Assembly (NCBI GenBank): GCA_049975345.1
Contig: JBNGDP010000106.1
Location: 1-12,356, forward strand
Source of the DNA: Oceanipulchritudo sp049975345
GTDB taxonomy: Bacteria > Verrucomicrobiota > Verrucomicrobiia > Opitutales > Oceanipulchritudinaceae
Reading direction: 5' to 3'
Length of the DNA: 12,356 nucleotides
A model generated the notes under the pieces. It did no database searches. It was not told the origin of the DNA and saw only the letters and a program-made list of their open reading frames with translations. The first letter of the stretch is position 1. The number at the start of each line of letters is the position of its first letter. A program made the position numbers and the translations under genes. Positions 1 through 6,865 of this stretch are shown piece after piece.

Positions 1-287
1 TGCTCTTTGACATCATCGACGAAACGACGCATGTCCAGTACGCCCACCGCTGGCTTCCGGAGCTGGCGGAGCATGCGGGCATCTCGAACGAAGGGTACCG
101 CGAGCGCGCCGCCCGCATCCGCAAGGAGCTGGAGGCGGATGAGCGCAAGCGCACCGAGGAGGACAAAGGGCTCCTGGTTCCGGATAATCCGGCCTACCGG
201 CATTATCTTTCGCTCATTGAGCGTATCCGCAAGGCTGCCCCCTTGAAGGGCGAGGTCACCCGGCCGCGCTCCCGCAAGCCGATGTAG
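1..287 (+). CDS. C-terminal part of a probable ferritin-like helical protein (5' end outside window)
   Basis: The reading frame is open from base 3 to the TAG at 285-287, giving about 94 residues of a protein that starts upstream. The visible part begins LFDIIDETTHVQYAHRWLPE. This resembles the last helix of ferritin-like bundles, where an Asp/Glu..His pattern contributes metal ligands, and DUF455-type proteins come to mind. It continues with a charged helical stretch rich in Glu, Arg and Lys and ends in a basic tail, RPRSRKPM. No start codon or N-terminal half is visible, so the family call is tentative and the function is unknown. The stop lies 16 nt before the isomerase start on the same strand, so the two are probably co-transcribed. 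The reading frame itself is convincing from its codon use and its junction with the next gene. Confidence 0.65.
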   Translation, partial: LFDIIDETTHVQYAHRWLPELAEHAGISNEGYRERAARIRKELEADERKRTEEDKGLLVPDNPAYRHYLSLIERIRKAAPLKGEVTRPRSRKPM

Positions 288-303
288 GGGAAAGATAACG
301 ACA

Positions 304-1185
304 ATGCGACAAGCTGCCGGATCATCCCGTCTCGTCCTGACCGGAAACCTGTGGTCCCTCGCCGGTTACCCTTCCCCGGAGGATGAGTGGAGCGAGCTGG
401 AAAAAATCCGCTTTTACGCGGAGGAGGGTTACGAGGCGGTCACGATGGGCGGACGCCCCGGACTGGGAAAGTGGCTCAGGGATGAGGCCGGCCTGCGCCT
501 GTGCGGCTTTTTTCAGGCCACCGAGTTGAAGGACCTCGAGCCGGCTTACCTTGCGCAGGTGGAGGCCGGGGCGGAAACCATCAACTGCTTTCTCGGCACG
601 CCGGCCACTTCCCTTGAGGAGGGGATCAAGTTGTTTGCCGAGCTGGACCGCCTTGAGCGCGCCTGCGGAATTGCCGTCCATGCGGAGACCCATCGCGCCA
701 CTATGCTGGAGTCACCGGAGTTTTCCTTTGCGCTGTACCAGGCCAGCCATTCCGAGTCCGGCCGCTGGCCGCGATTGTGCCATGACAACAGCCACATTTC
801 CGTGGTCAAGCACCTGCCGCTTCGGCAGCTGGCGGAATTCCTCACCTCAAACCGGAATGAGGCCCTGCTCCAGCGCTCACACCAGATGCACCTGAGGCCG
901 TTCAACGCCCACCATGCGCAGGTGCCCGTGCTCGATTCAGCAGGGCGCGAAACCCGTGAATTCCGCGATTGGCTGGAGTATGTCCGTCCGGTCACCCGGG
1001 CCTGGCAGGACGCGCAGGAAAGTGCCGGCGACCTGTGGGTGGTTCCCGAGTTGGGACCGGTTGTGGATGGATATGGCCTCAGCACCGGTGCGGACGTTCT
1101 TGAGGAGCTGAGGCACTGCGCGATGAGAATCCGGGAACTGTTCTCCGGGCCCACCCGCGATACCACGCCCCCTTTGTCAGGTTAG
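304..1185 (+). CDS. Sugar phosphate isomerase/epimerase-like TIM-barrel protein (xylose isomerase-like, AP endonuclease 2 superfamily)
   Basis: This 293-residue protein has the usual length of the single-domain xylose-isomerase-like TIM barrels that isomerise or epimerise sugars and inositols with a divalent metal in the cytoplasm. Candidate metal or catalytic residues fall in the expected order: HAETHR (E128, H130), CHDNSH (D161, H164), the QMH/NAHH segment (H196, H203-H204) and a late Glu in VPELGP (E249). I infer the family from this Glu-Asp-His-Glu layout; the substrate cannot be read. The start is ATG at 304 with a purine-rich AGGGGAAAG at 286-294, which overlaps the stop of the preceding gene and is rather far upstream (9-13 nt). 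It probably forms an operon with the upstream gene. Its end overlaps the convergent alpha-mannosidase by 9 nt (1177-1185). Nearby glycosidase genes suggest it processes a sugar released from a glycan. Confidence 0.8.
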   Translation: MRQAAGSSRLVLTGNLWSLAGYPSPEDEWSELEKIRFYAEEGYEAVTMGGRPGLGKWLRDEAGLRLCGFFQATELKDLEPAYLAQVEAGAETINCFLGTPATSLEEGIKLFAELDRLERACGIAVHAETHRATMLESPEFSFALYQASHSESGRWPRLCHDNSHISVVKHLPLRQLAEFLTSNRNEALLQRSHQMHLRPFNAHHAQVPVLDSAGRETREFRDWLEYVRPVTRAWQDAQESAGDLWVVPELGPVVDGYGLSTGADVLEELRHCAMRIRELFSGPTRDTTPPLSG

Positions 1186-3651
1186 CGGGGCGGGCTGTTC
1201 CAGTCCGTTCAGGACCGCCGCTTCCCCTGTATCCGGATTCAGGCGGCGTGTTGCGATTCCAAACGGGCCGACCGGGATCTCGAAATGTGTTCCGTGCAAT
1301 TGAATCCGTGCCGTGGTTTGGAGGCCCGAGGATTCGCGGATCCTCAGGATACTGCCTTCCCCCGATTCCGCGGGCTTGAGGGCGAGCACCTCGATGTTTT
1401 CCGGCTCAACCGAAAAGAGGGAGCCGCTCCACGGCTTGGTTCCGGGATGCGGATTGTCAAGCATCGGCTCCGCCGGTATCTGGCACTCCTGCGATTCACG
1501 GTCGAGCCGGGCGACAGGCGCATTGCCCGGGCAAGCGGTCAGCCAGAATCGCCGCTCCTGCCAGCCTTGGTCGAGAAAGGGGATATTGCGAACGTCCTTG
1601 TACTCGAAAGGCGGGTGTTGCGCATGGGGAACGCCCCGCGCGAGTGCGATCCGAAGATTTCCTCCCTCGGCGTGGTAGCTGTAGCTGGAGTCGTTGATCA
1701 GCCCGATGGAAACGGGCCTGCCGTCCAGTGTGCCTTCCAGCGCGACCCAGTCATGGCAGGGGCATTCCCTGCCGTCGGCAGGCCGCTCGACCCCTTCGGC
1801 CGGCATGCGGGCAACGGTCCGGGTGGCCTCCAGGCGGCTGGGGATTTCCAATCGCAGCTGCTCGCGTTTATCCTGCCAGTTGAACCGGAACCGGATCTCA
1901 ACCGTCGCGGTGTAGTTGTATTTCACGACATCCATCCAGATCTCGGACTGCTTCCAACGGGATTTCTGCCGGACGACCGTGAAAATGTCCCCGGACTCGA
2001 GCATCTCTGTTTCAAAGACCTCCGGTTTGCCGAGGACCTCCGTGTAGGTTTCGACACCGAATCCCCAGGTGTTTTCCTCGTCCCTGACAACGACGGTCCC
2101 GAGGGCGCTCTTGAGCAGCTCCCCGATGCCATCGACAGACCACGCGGGCAGGGCGGGTTCCTGCGTCAGGGAGACCGGGCCCTCCACTTCCTGCCGTATC
2201 CCGGTGAACTGGGCATTACGCTCGTCGACATCGGCGGACGGGGCCTCCGCTTTCCTTTCCATCGGACGGGTGACCACCCGGTACACGGCATACCCTCCGG
2301 CGGGAAGGTCGACAAGGGCGTTCAGCTTGCCCCAGCGCAGTCCCCATGGGCCGAAATTGGCGTCGGCCCGGGTCCATTGGAAGGGAATCTGCCGGCCGTC
2401 CTGTGTCTCCAGGCCCGTGATTTCCTCCCGTCCATGCGGCTCGATGAAGGTGTCGAGGCTGACGACCGCCTTTCTTGGCCATGGCAGAGGGTTGGCCGCG
2501 AAGAGCAGGCTCCCGCTTTCCTGTCGGGTGTCAACGCGCCGGGCTATCTGGAAAACGCACTTCATGCGGTGCTCCCGGGCATCCGTCAGGCTTGCCCCGA
2601 AACGGCTGCGGGTTTCCTCCTGCGGGAGGGGTGTGCAGGTCCCCGCCAGGATGTCGTGGAACTGGTTGAAAAGCAGCTTCCACCATGCGTCCGCGAGCGC
2701 TTTCGGATCGGCCCCCCGGCCGTTGGAGAGGACGTCCATGATTTCCGCCGCCTGCAGCGCCTTTTCGCTGAACCGGTTGAGTTGTTTCACTTCCCCGGTT
2801 GCGGCGTAGCAACCGCGCATGACAAAGCCCAACTCCTCCCGCACGACCTTCAGCTTGCTCGCGCCCGGGGAATTGCGGACGGCCTGCATGAAATCCCGGA
2901 TGGTGCTGAAGCGGATCTCTGGCAGGGAATCATCCTTTTGCAGTTCACGGATCCGCCCGATGTGTTCGCGCGTCGGGCCTCCCCCGTGGTTGCCGATGCC
3001 AAACCAAAGCACGCCGTGATCCATCCCCTCCAGGAAGTTCTTTTCCGGGGCCTCGCGGATGATTCTCTCGATGTCATCCGGAGTCGCGGCATACGACTGC
3101 GAATAGCCCTCGGGGATGCGGCAGGCCAGCACGCGCGAGCCGTCTTTGGATTCCCACCAGAAAAGAACCGGCAGGTTGGGATTATCCCATGGCTGCGGGC
3201 GCATGAAGGCATACCCGTCAAAATCACTGTGCCGAAGCAGCTGCGGCAGCCCCCCGCAATGGCCGAAGGAATCCGGATTGTACCCGATCGATGTGCTTCC
3301 GGATTCACCGAATTCCCGCTCAAAAAAGGCTTTACCATAGAGTCCCTGGCGGATGAAGGACTCCGCCGAGGGAAGATTGCAGTCCGGCTGTTCAATCCAC
3401 CCGCCAATGACTTCCCAGCGTCCCTCAGCCACTTGCCTGCGGATGGATTCGTAGAGGACCGGATCGATATCCCGTGCCCATCGGTAGGTGCAGGCGGATG
3501 ACCGCGTGAACCGGAAATCGGGGTTTTCGTCCGCGCGGTCAATGGCGCTCTGCAGGGTCGTGAGTGCCTCGGAGACGCCGTCCCTGAGGGGCCAGAGCCA
3601 GACCGGGTCGAGATGCGCCTGGGAGATGAGATGCAGAACGGGTCGTTTCAT
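1177..3651 (-). CDS. Alpha-mannosidase, glycoside hydrolase family 38
   Basis: This 824-residue protein has the hallmarks of GH38, a retaining zinc-dependent alpha-mannosidase family. Near the N-terminus QAHLDPVWLW supplies the metal-binding His13 and Asp15. GYNPDSFGHCGGLPQLL contains Asp127 at the catalytic nucleophile position, and GNHGGGPT carries His222, another zinc-ligand position. QPDCNLPSAESFIRQ is also a typical GH38 segment. The catalytic alpha/beta barrel covers roughly residues 1-260, followed by the three-helix region and C-terminal beta-sandwich domains to residue 824. No signal peptide is seen, so it is probably cytoplasmic and acts on imported mannosides or oligosaccharides. 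The start is ATG at 3649-3651; the only purine-rich stretch upstream is nearly 20 nt away, so initiation is not by a classical close Shine-Dalgarno. The frame is intact over 2.5 kb, in contrast to the broken genes beside it. It converges on the isomerase and is divergent from the gene at 3822. Confidence 0.95.
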   Translation of the reverse strand: MKRPVLHLISQAHLDPVWLWPLRDGVSEALTTLQSAIDRADENPDFRFTRSSACTYRWARDIDPVLYESIRRQVAEGRWEVIGGWIEQPDCNLPSAESFIRQGLYGKAFFEREFGESGSTSIGYNPDSFGHCGGLPQLLRHSDFDGYAFMRPQPWDNPNLPVLFWWESKDGSRVLACRIPEGYSQSYAATPDDIERIIREAPEKNFLEGMDHGVLWFGIGNHGGGPTREHIGRIRELQKDDSLPEIRFSTIRDFMQAVRNSPGASKLKVVREELGFVMRGCYAATGEVKQLNRFSEKALQAAEIMDVLSNGRGADPKALADAWWKLLFNQFHDILAGTCTPLPQEETRSRFGASLTDAREHRMKCVFQIARRVDTRQESGSLLFAANPLPWPRKAVVSLDTFIEPHGREEITGLETQDGRQIPFQWTRADANFGPWGLRWGKLNALVDLPAGGYAVYRVVTRPMERKAEAPSADVDERNAQFTGIRQEVEGPVSLTQEPALPAWSVDGIGELLKSALGTVVVRDEENTWGFGVETYTEVLGKPEVFETEMLESGDIFTVVRQKSRWKQSEIWMDVVKYNYTATVEIRFRFNWQDKREQLRLEIPSRLEATRTVARMPAEGVERPADGRECPCHDWVALEGTLDGRPVSIGLINDSSYSYHAEGGNLRIALARGVPHAQHPPFEYKDVRNIPFLDQGWQERRFWLTACPGNAPVARLDRESQECQIPAEPMLDNPHPGTKPWSGSLFSVEPENIEVLALKPAESGEGSILRIRESSGLQTTARIQLHGTHFEIPVGPFGIATRRLNPDTGEAAVLNGLEQPAPLT

Positions 3652-3678
3652 GTGTCGGTTGGGATGGATTCCTTTAGT

Positions 3679-3692
3679 CGTGTCAATACACG
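3679..3692. promoter_or_regulatory. 14-bp operator-like inverted repeat upstream of the alpha-mannosidase
   Basis: CGTGT-CAAT-ACACG is a perfect inverted repeat with 5-bp arms and a 4-bp centre. It lies 28-41 bp upstream of the GH38 start codon and about 130 bp upstream of the divergent gene at 3822. Its size and place suit a dimeric repressor site, but a palindrome this short can arise by chance and no regulator gene is seen nearby. Confidence 0.25.
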
Positions 3693-3719
3693 CTTCTTCG
3701 GGTTTTCAATTTTAATCCA

Positions 3720-3816
3720 GACTTCCTTTCCTCAGGTTTCGCCAGTGCGAATGCTGTCGCTCAAACTTCCGATTAACGGGTTGTTTTTGCCGGCAAATCC
3801 GTTTCCAAAGGAAGTC
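3720..3816 (+). promoter_or_regulatory. Ten-bp inverted repeat that includes the ribosome binding site of the gene at 3822
   Basis: GACTTCCTTT at 3720-3729 is the exact reverse complement of AAAGGAAGTC at 3807-3816. The second arm contains the Shine-Dalgarno-like AAGGAAG (3808-3814), 7 nt before the ATG at 3822. If transcription starts upstream of 3720, the leader could pair and hide the ribosome binding site. The 77-nt loop makes this a long-range pairing. No riboswitch family was recognised, so the regulatory role is inferred. Confidence 0.3.
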
Positions 3817-3821
3817 CGGCC

Positions 3822-4572
3822 ATGCGCACCTGTTACGCTCATCTTGTTTGTCTGCTTGTAATCAGCCCCTTGTCACTCGGCGCCCTTACCGTTCTGGATT
3901 CGCACAGCTTCGAGGAAGCCTTCCTTGAAATTCCTCCGAGCGTCCTGGCGGCCGGCCTGTTGCCATCGGGCTGGGAAGACCACACGGACGGTGCCGGGAC
4001 GTCCGTGCACTACGTCGAGTCGGCGGACGATGTCATCGATGGGGCGCCAGTCCGGGCACCGGCTTCCCATTGGCACAGCATGACCCAGCGGGTGCGCAAT
4101 GCGGCGGAACGGGCACATTTCAACAAGCCGATCGCCTGGAACATCGGAGGCAATTACGGCGAGGATGAATGGGCTTTCGACCGCGAAAATATTGATCTGG
4201 GGACCCCGGGCCTGGTGGATCTTTATGCTTTCGGATTCAATCGTTCAGACGGATTCAGCAAGTCCCTTTTTGATCTACAAGGATCTTGGCGATTCCTGGC
4301 GGCAAACCTATCTTGGCCTTCTCAATGATACCTGGTGGCCCTGGGTGGAGCACGCTGGTATGGGAATCCTTTTTGTTGTTCCCGTTTCCCAGCGCCAGAA
4401 AGTCAACCTGTTCGATTACCAACTGGGAAGCTGGCTGTACACCGGAGCGGGGCTCTATCCATGGATCTACCACTACGGCTTCGGGGCATGGTGCTATCAG
4501 GTTGTCGACCCGGGCACTTCAGACAGATGGCTTTGGGTGCTCGATTCCAGCGGTGGAAGATGGATTCAGTGA
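3822..4572 (+). pseudogene. Exported aromatic-rich protein, interrupted by a single-base frameshift
   Basis: The first segment (3822-4328) starts at an ATG with a good AAGGAAG ribosome binding site and a signal peptide, MRTCYAHLVCLLVISPLSLG followed by A. It reads well to about GFNRSDGFSKS and then goes into a different-looking tail and a stop. The sensible continuation, IYKDLGDSWRQTYLGLLNDTW and onward, lies in the next frame and ends at the TGA at 4570-4572. Removing one T from the T5 run at 4267-4271 joins both parts into one protein of about 250 residues. The C-terminal ~80 residues are rich in Trp and Tyr (WLYTGAGLYPWIYHYGFGAW, DRWLWVLDSSGGRWIQ) and recall short aromatic modules ending exported proteins of Opitutae; this is from memory. 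Function is unknown. The stop overlaps that of the convergent broken gene by 7 nt. It may be a true pseudogene, an assembly error or slippage-expressed. Confidence 0.7.
4267..4271 (+). other. Inferred +1 frameshift site in a T5 run
   Basis: Upstream of this run the signal-peptide protein reads in the frame of the ATG at 3822. Downstream, the aromatic-rich domain reads one base later. Dropping one T gives the smooth junction FSKSLLIYKDLGDSW. A homopolymer is the usual place for both sequencing errors and replication slippage. Confidence 0.65.
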
Positions 4573-5066
4573 GGGTGCCCCACAGGCAGGCGCCTGGTTT
4601 CACGGGCCGGACAGGCAGCTTCCCTCAATCGCGCGCCAAAATTCAGATCAAGGGGGCGGGCGGCTGAGGTGCTGTCCTTGATCAGAAGCTTAACCCGTAC
4701 AGGATAGTTGGTTGGATTAAAGACCTCAAGCACCTTGCCCCCATCCGGATCCTCCTTCAGCGACGCCTCGACATGGTCCAGCACGCACAGGATCCCGGAA
4801 TCCGGCTGGCAATAAATCCCCGGCAATTCACACCAGGTGAGCATCATGGCGACTTCACACCAGCAGGAATAAGCGGCAATTTCGCCAAGTTCCTCCCCCC
4901 ATTGGGTCACGTTCACGCGCTCGCAAATCCAGCCCTCCGGCAATGTTCGCACGCCCGGACGTCCCCATTTCAGCCGGGTTGGAATCGCCTTGTCGCTCCG
5001 GCCCATGTATTGGCCGATGCAATGGGCAATTTCCTTGAGGAGATTCAGGTACGCGGGCTTTCCGGT

Positions 5067-5072
5067 TGCCGG
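5067..5072 (-). other. Inferred one-base deletion in the six-hairpin-like gene
   Basis: On the minus strand the frame carrying GICTLSGQGLLRIFR runs into a stop about 20 nt later, whereas ATGKPAYLNLLKEIAHCIG continues in another frame. One additional base around the GCCGG here restores the frame. This is not a long homopolymer, so a simple homopolymer miscall is a weaker explanation than at the other two sites. Confidence 0.55.
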
Positions 5073-6071
5073 AATATCCGCAGCAATCCCTGCCCGGACA
5101 GGGTGCAGATTCCGGGAACCCCGGTTTTGTTCTGCGCATTGGCGATGAAGACACCCCGGCTTTGCGCCTTGATCCGGGCAAGGGCCGAGTCCTCCGGGAA
5201 GACATAGTCATAGGACAGCGCCCATGATGCCAGTTGCATGGCCGCGCTTTCCGCGGCCTTGAGCCATTTGGCATGACCGGTCTCTTCCCAGAGCAGGACG
5301 AAACTGTCGACAAGGGCCGCCACCGATTCGCTGTCGGGCGCCTGCACGCAATCACCGGGACCTCCCGTGGTCACCCCGCTCTGCAGGTCCTCACAGCGGT
5401 ACTTTTCGGCAATCGCTTCCGCTGTTGCCAGAAATTCCGTTGTTTCAAAGTACTTTCCGGCAGCGACCAAGCCTTCCGGAACGAGGCCGAAGTCCGTCTG
5501 TCCCGCAATGAAAGTATCGATATTCCTGATACATCGACGCAGGGAAGATTCGTCTCCCTCCTGGATCATGGGCAGCGGGGTGATCATGCCGCCGACCCAG
5601 CCCGTCTGGAGCAACATGAAGGGATTTTGGGGGTCATGGTTGATGCTGACCTGGTAAACGCCTTCCTCCTCTCGCCAGTTTTCACGGTTGTGCTTGGCGT
5701 GGAGAATGTCCGAGGTTGCCGAAAAGCTGATCTCGTTGCGCAGCTCCTCCCGGCCAAAGCAGTCATAGCGGTGCTCGAAGAGAAGGAAAAACAGCTCCTC
5801 GACGGAATGACAGTCCAGATACAGCAGACGGAGGGCCATTTCAACGGAATCGCCTTCCTGGAGGTCGGCTGCCCGGTCCGCCGAAGGCTCCACATAGCCC
5901 CCGCTGATTTTAAAATACTTATCATGCCGCATCCCCGGCATGAGAATAAGCAGCTCCGCTTCCGTACGGTCGTCACTCTCAAGGACTTCAAGCCCGAAGG
6001 GGCCGTAATCACCCGCCTGCTTGGTCAGGAGAAAAAGGGCCTTCCGCCGCTGGGGAAAGTACACGGCCATT

Positions 6072-6077
6072 CCGGGG
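6072..6077 (-). other. Inferred one-base insertion in a six-C run
   Basis: The plus strand has six G here. With five, the minus-strand protein reads SIDTATPGMAVYFPQ without a break. With six, the first frame runs on as NGRVLSPAAEGPFSPDQAGG and stops at 6009. Confidence 0.65.
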
Positions 6078-6474
6078 GGTCGCGGTATCGATCGACAATT
6101 GATCCAGATGCGAGGGCCCCGCCTCCAGTTGCAGACGCGGAAGATCGCCGATCCAGGGGGTGCGATCCGTTCCCTCCGGATCCGGCCCGACCACCGGCGG
6201 GGCATAAGCATACGGTTTCGCGTGAAAGCAGTTTCCCCCGTAAACCGCCCCGGGAATCAGCACGTAGTTCTCAGTGGACCATTCAGGATCGAACAGGGAC
6301 AGGCCCCAGGCCACTTCCCGGGGATTCCCCTTTATCACCTGTCCCTTGACCGCATGCAGGTCTCCCGCCTCGTCCAGACGCATGTGCCAGGTGCCCCCAC
6401 CGGCACTCAATTCAACCGCATCATGGCCCCTTGCGGGCACCCGGTTCAGCCGCGTCCGGTGGCTGCCTTTGTGT

Positions 6475-6681
6475 TCAGCCACAACGATCGAGGATTTTAA
6501 CGGGATTTGGATCATCGGATAGCAATTCAATGTGTTTCAGGTGCGCCTCGCCCTCTCGTGAGAGGTGTAGTCGAAGCAGGTCTTGAAGGGGAACAAATAG
6601 GTTTAGGGAGGCTAGGCCCAAGGTGCAGGCAAGGCATACTAAGACACTGAGAATAACCGGATGTTTCAGGGAATTTGGCAT
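6475..6681 (-). CDS. Possible small membrane protein or detached N-terminal anchor (68 aa)
   Basis: An ATG at 6679-6681 opens a 68-residue frame with one strongly hydrophobic segment (HPVILSVLVCLACTLGLASL, residues 7-26) after a short basic N-terminus. It then has a charged amphipathic part ending KILDRCG. It overlaps the first bases of the broken six-hairpin-like gene in another frame on the same strand. It could be a small single-pass protein. It could also be the signal anchor of the downstream gene, cut off by a further indel near 6490-6515, or chance. No clear Shine-Dalgarno lies before the ATG. Evidence for coding is weak. Confidence 0.25.
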   Translation of the reverse strand: MPNSLKHPVILSVLVCLACTLGLASLNLFVPLQDLLRLHLSREGEAHLKHIELLSDDPNPVKILDRCG

Positions 6682-6744
6682 AGTAATTTAATCTCGAAAA
6701 GCTGCCCGGAACGACCAGTCTTATTTCTTTTTCCTGGAGATATG

Positions 6745-6791
6745 GTTCGAATCTGCGAATGACTTGAGAGGAAAAATTCGCAGGGACGAAC
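6745..6791 (+). promoter_or_regulatory. Strong 47-nt hairpin or symmetric operator in the leader of the beta-helix gene
   Basis: CTGCGAAT (6753-6760) pairs exactly with ATTCGCAG (6776-6783). Outside these, GTTCG (6745-6749) pairs exactly with CGAAC (6787-6791). The two stems are separated by a symmetric 3-by-3 internal loop, and the terminal loop is 15 nt (GACTTGAGAGGAAAA). The element ends 74 nt before the ATG at 6866. It may fold in the mRNA leader, or act as a DNA site since the half-sites of the inner repeat are spaced about two helical turns apart. Confidence 0.4.
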
Positions 6792-6865
6792 TGAAGCGAC
6801 CTCCCGGCAATTTATTTTGGCGTAACCCGGGTAATTCAATTTACATTCAGGCTTATTCAAACAGG

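Larger units (their letters stand above)
4566..6530 (-). pseudogene. Six-hairpin-glycosidase-like protein, broken by two compensating single-base frameshifts
   Basis: Three consecutive reading segments on the minus strand form one protein of about 650 residues: 6530 to about 6077, about 6072 to 5070, and about 5070 to 4566. The first junction is a run of six C (minus strand) at 6072-6077; with one C fewer, the text reads DTATPGMAVYFPQRRKALFL. The second needs one base added near 5067-5072, giving LLRIFRATGKPAYLNLLKEI. No in-frame stop occurs elsewhere. The N-terminal third is beta-rich. The rest is helical with motifs such as LQTGWVGGMITPLP, EGWICERVNVTQWGEELGEI, YSCWCEVAMMLTWCELPGIY and VLDHVEAS, reminiscent of uncharacterised (alpha/alpha)6 glycosidase-like proteins of Verrucomicrobiota, Planctomycetota and Lentisphaerota. 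That resemblance is recalled, and the substrate is unknown. The start may be TTG at 6530 or, better, ATG at 6515; neither has a clear ribosome binding site. No signal peptide is visible in this frame. Confidence 0.7.

Noticed and set aside
1285..3501. 738-residue open frame on the plus strand opposite the alpha-mannosidase
   Set aside because: It is antisense to a clear GH38 gene with catalytic motifs; long open antisense frames are common in GC-rich genes and its protein looks unnatural.
4855..5355. 166-residue minus-strand frame between the two parts of the six-hairpin-like gene
   Set aside because: Arg/Pro/Ser-rich shadow; the coherent protein continues in the other two frames.
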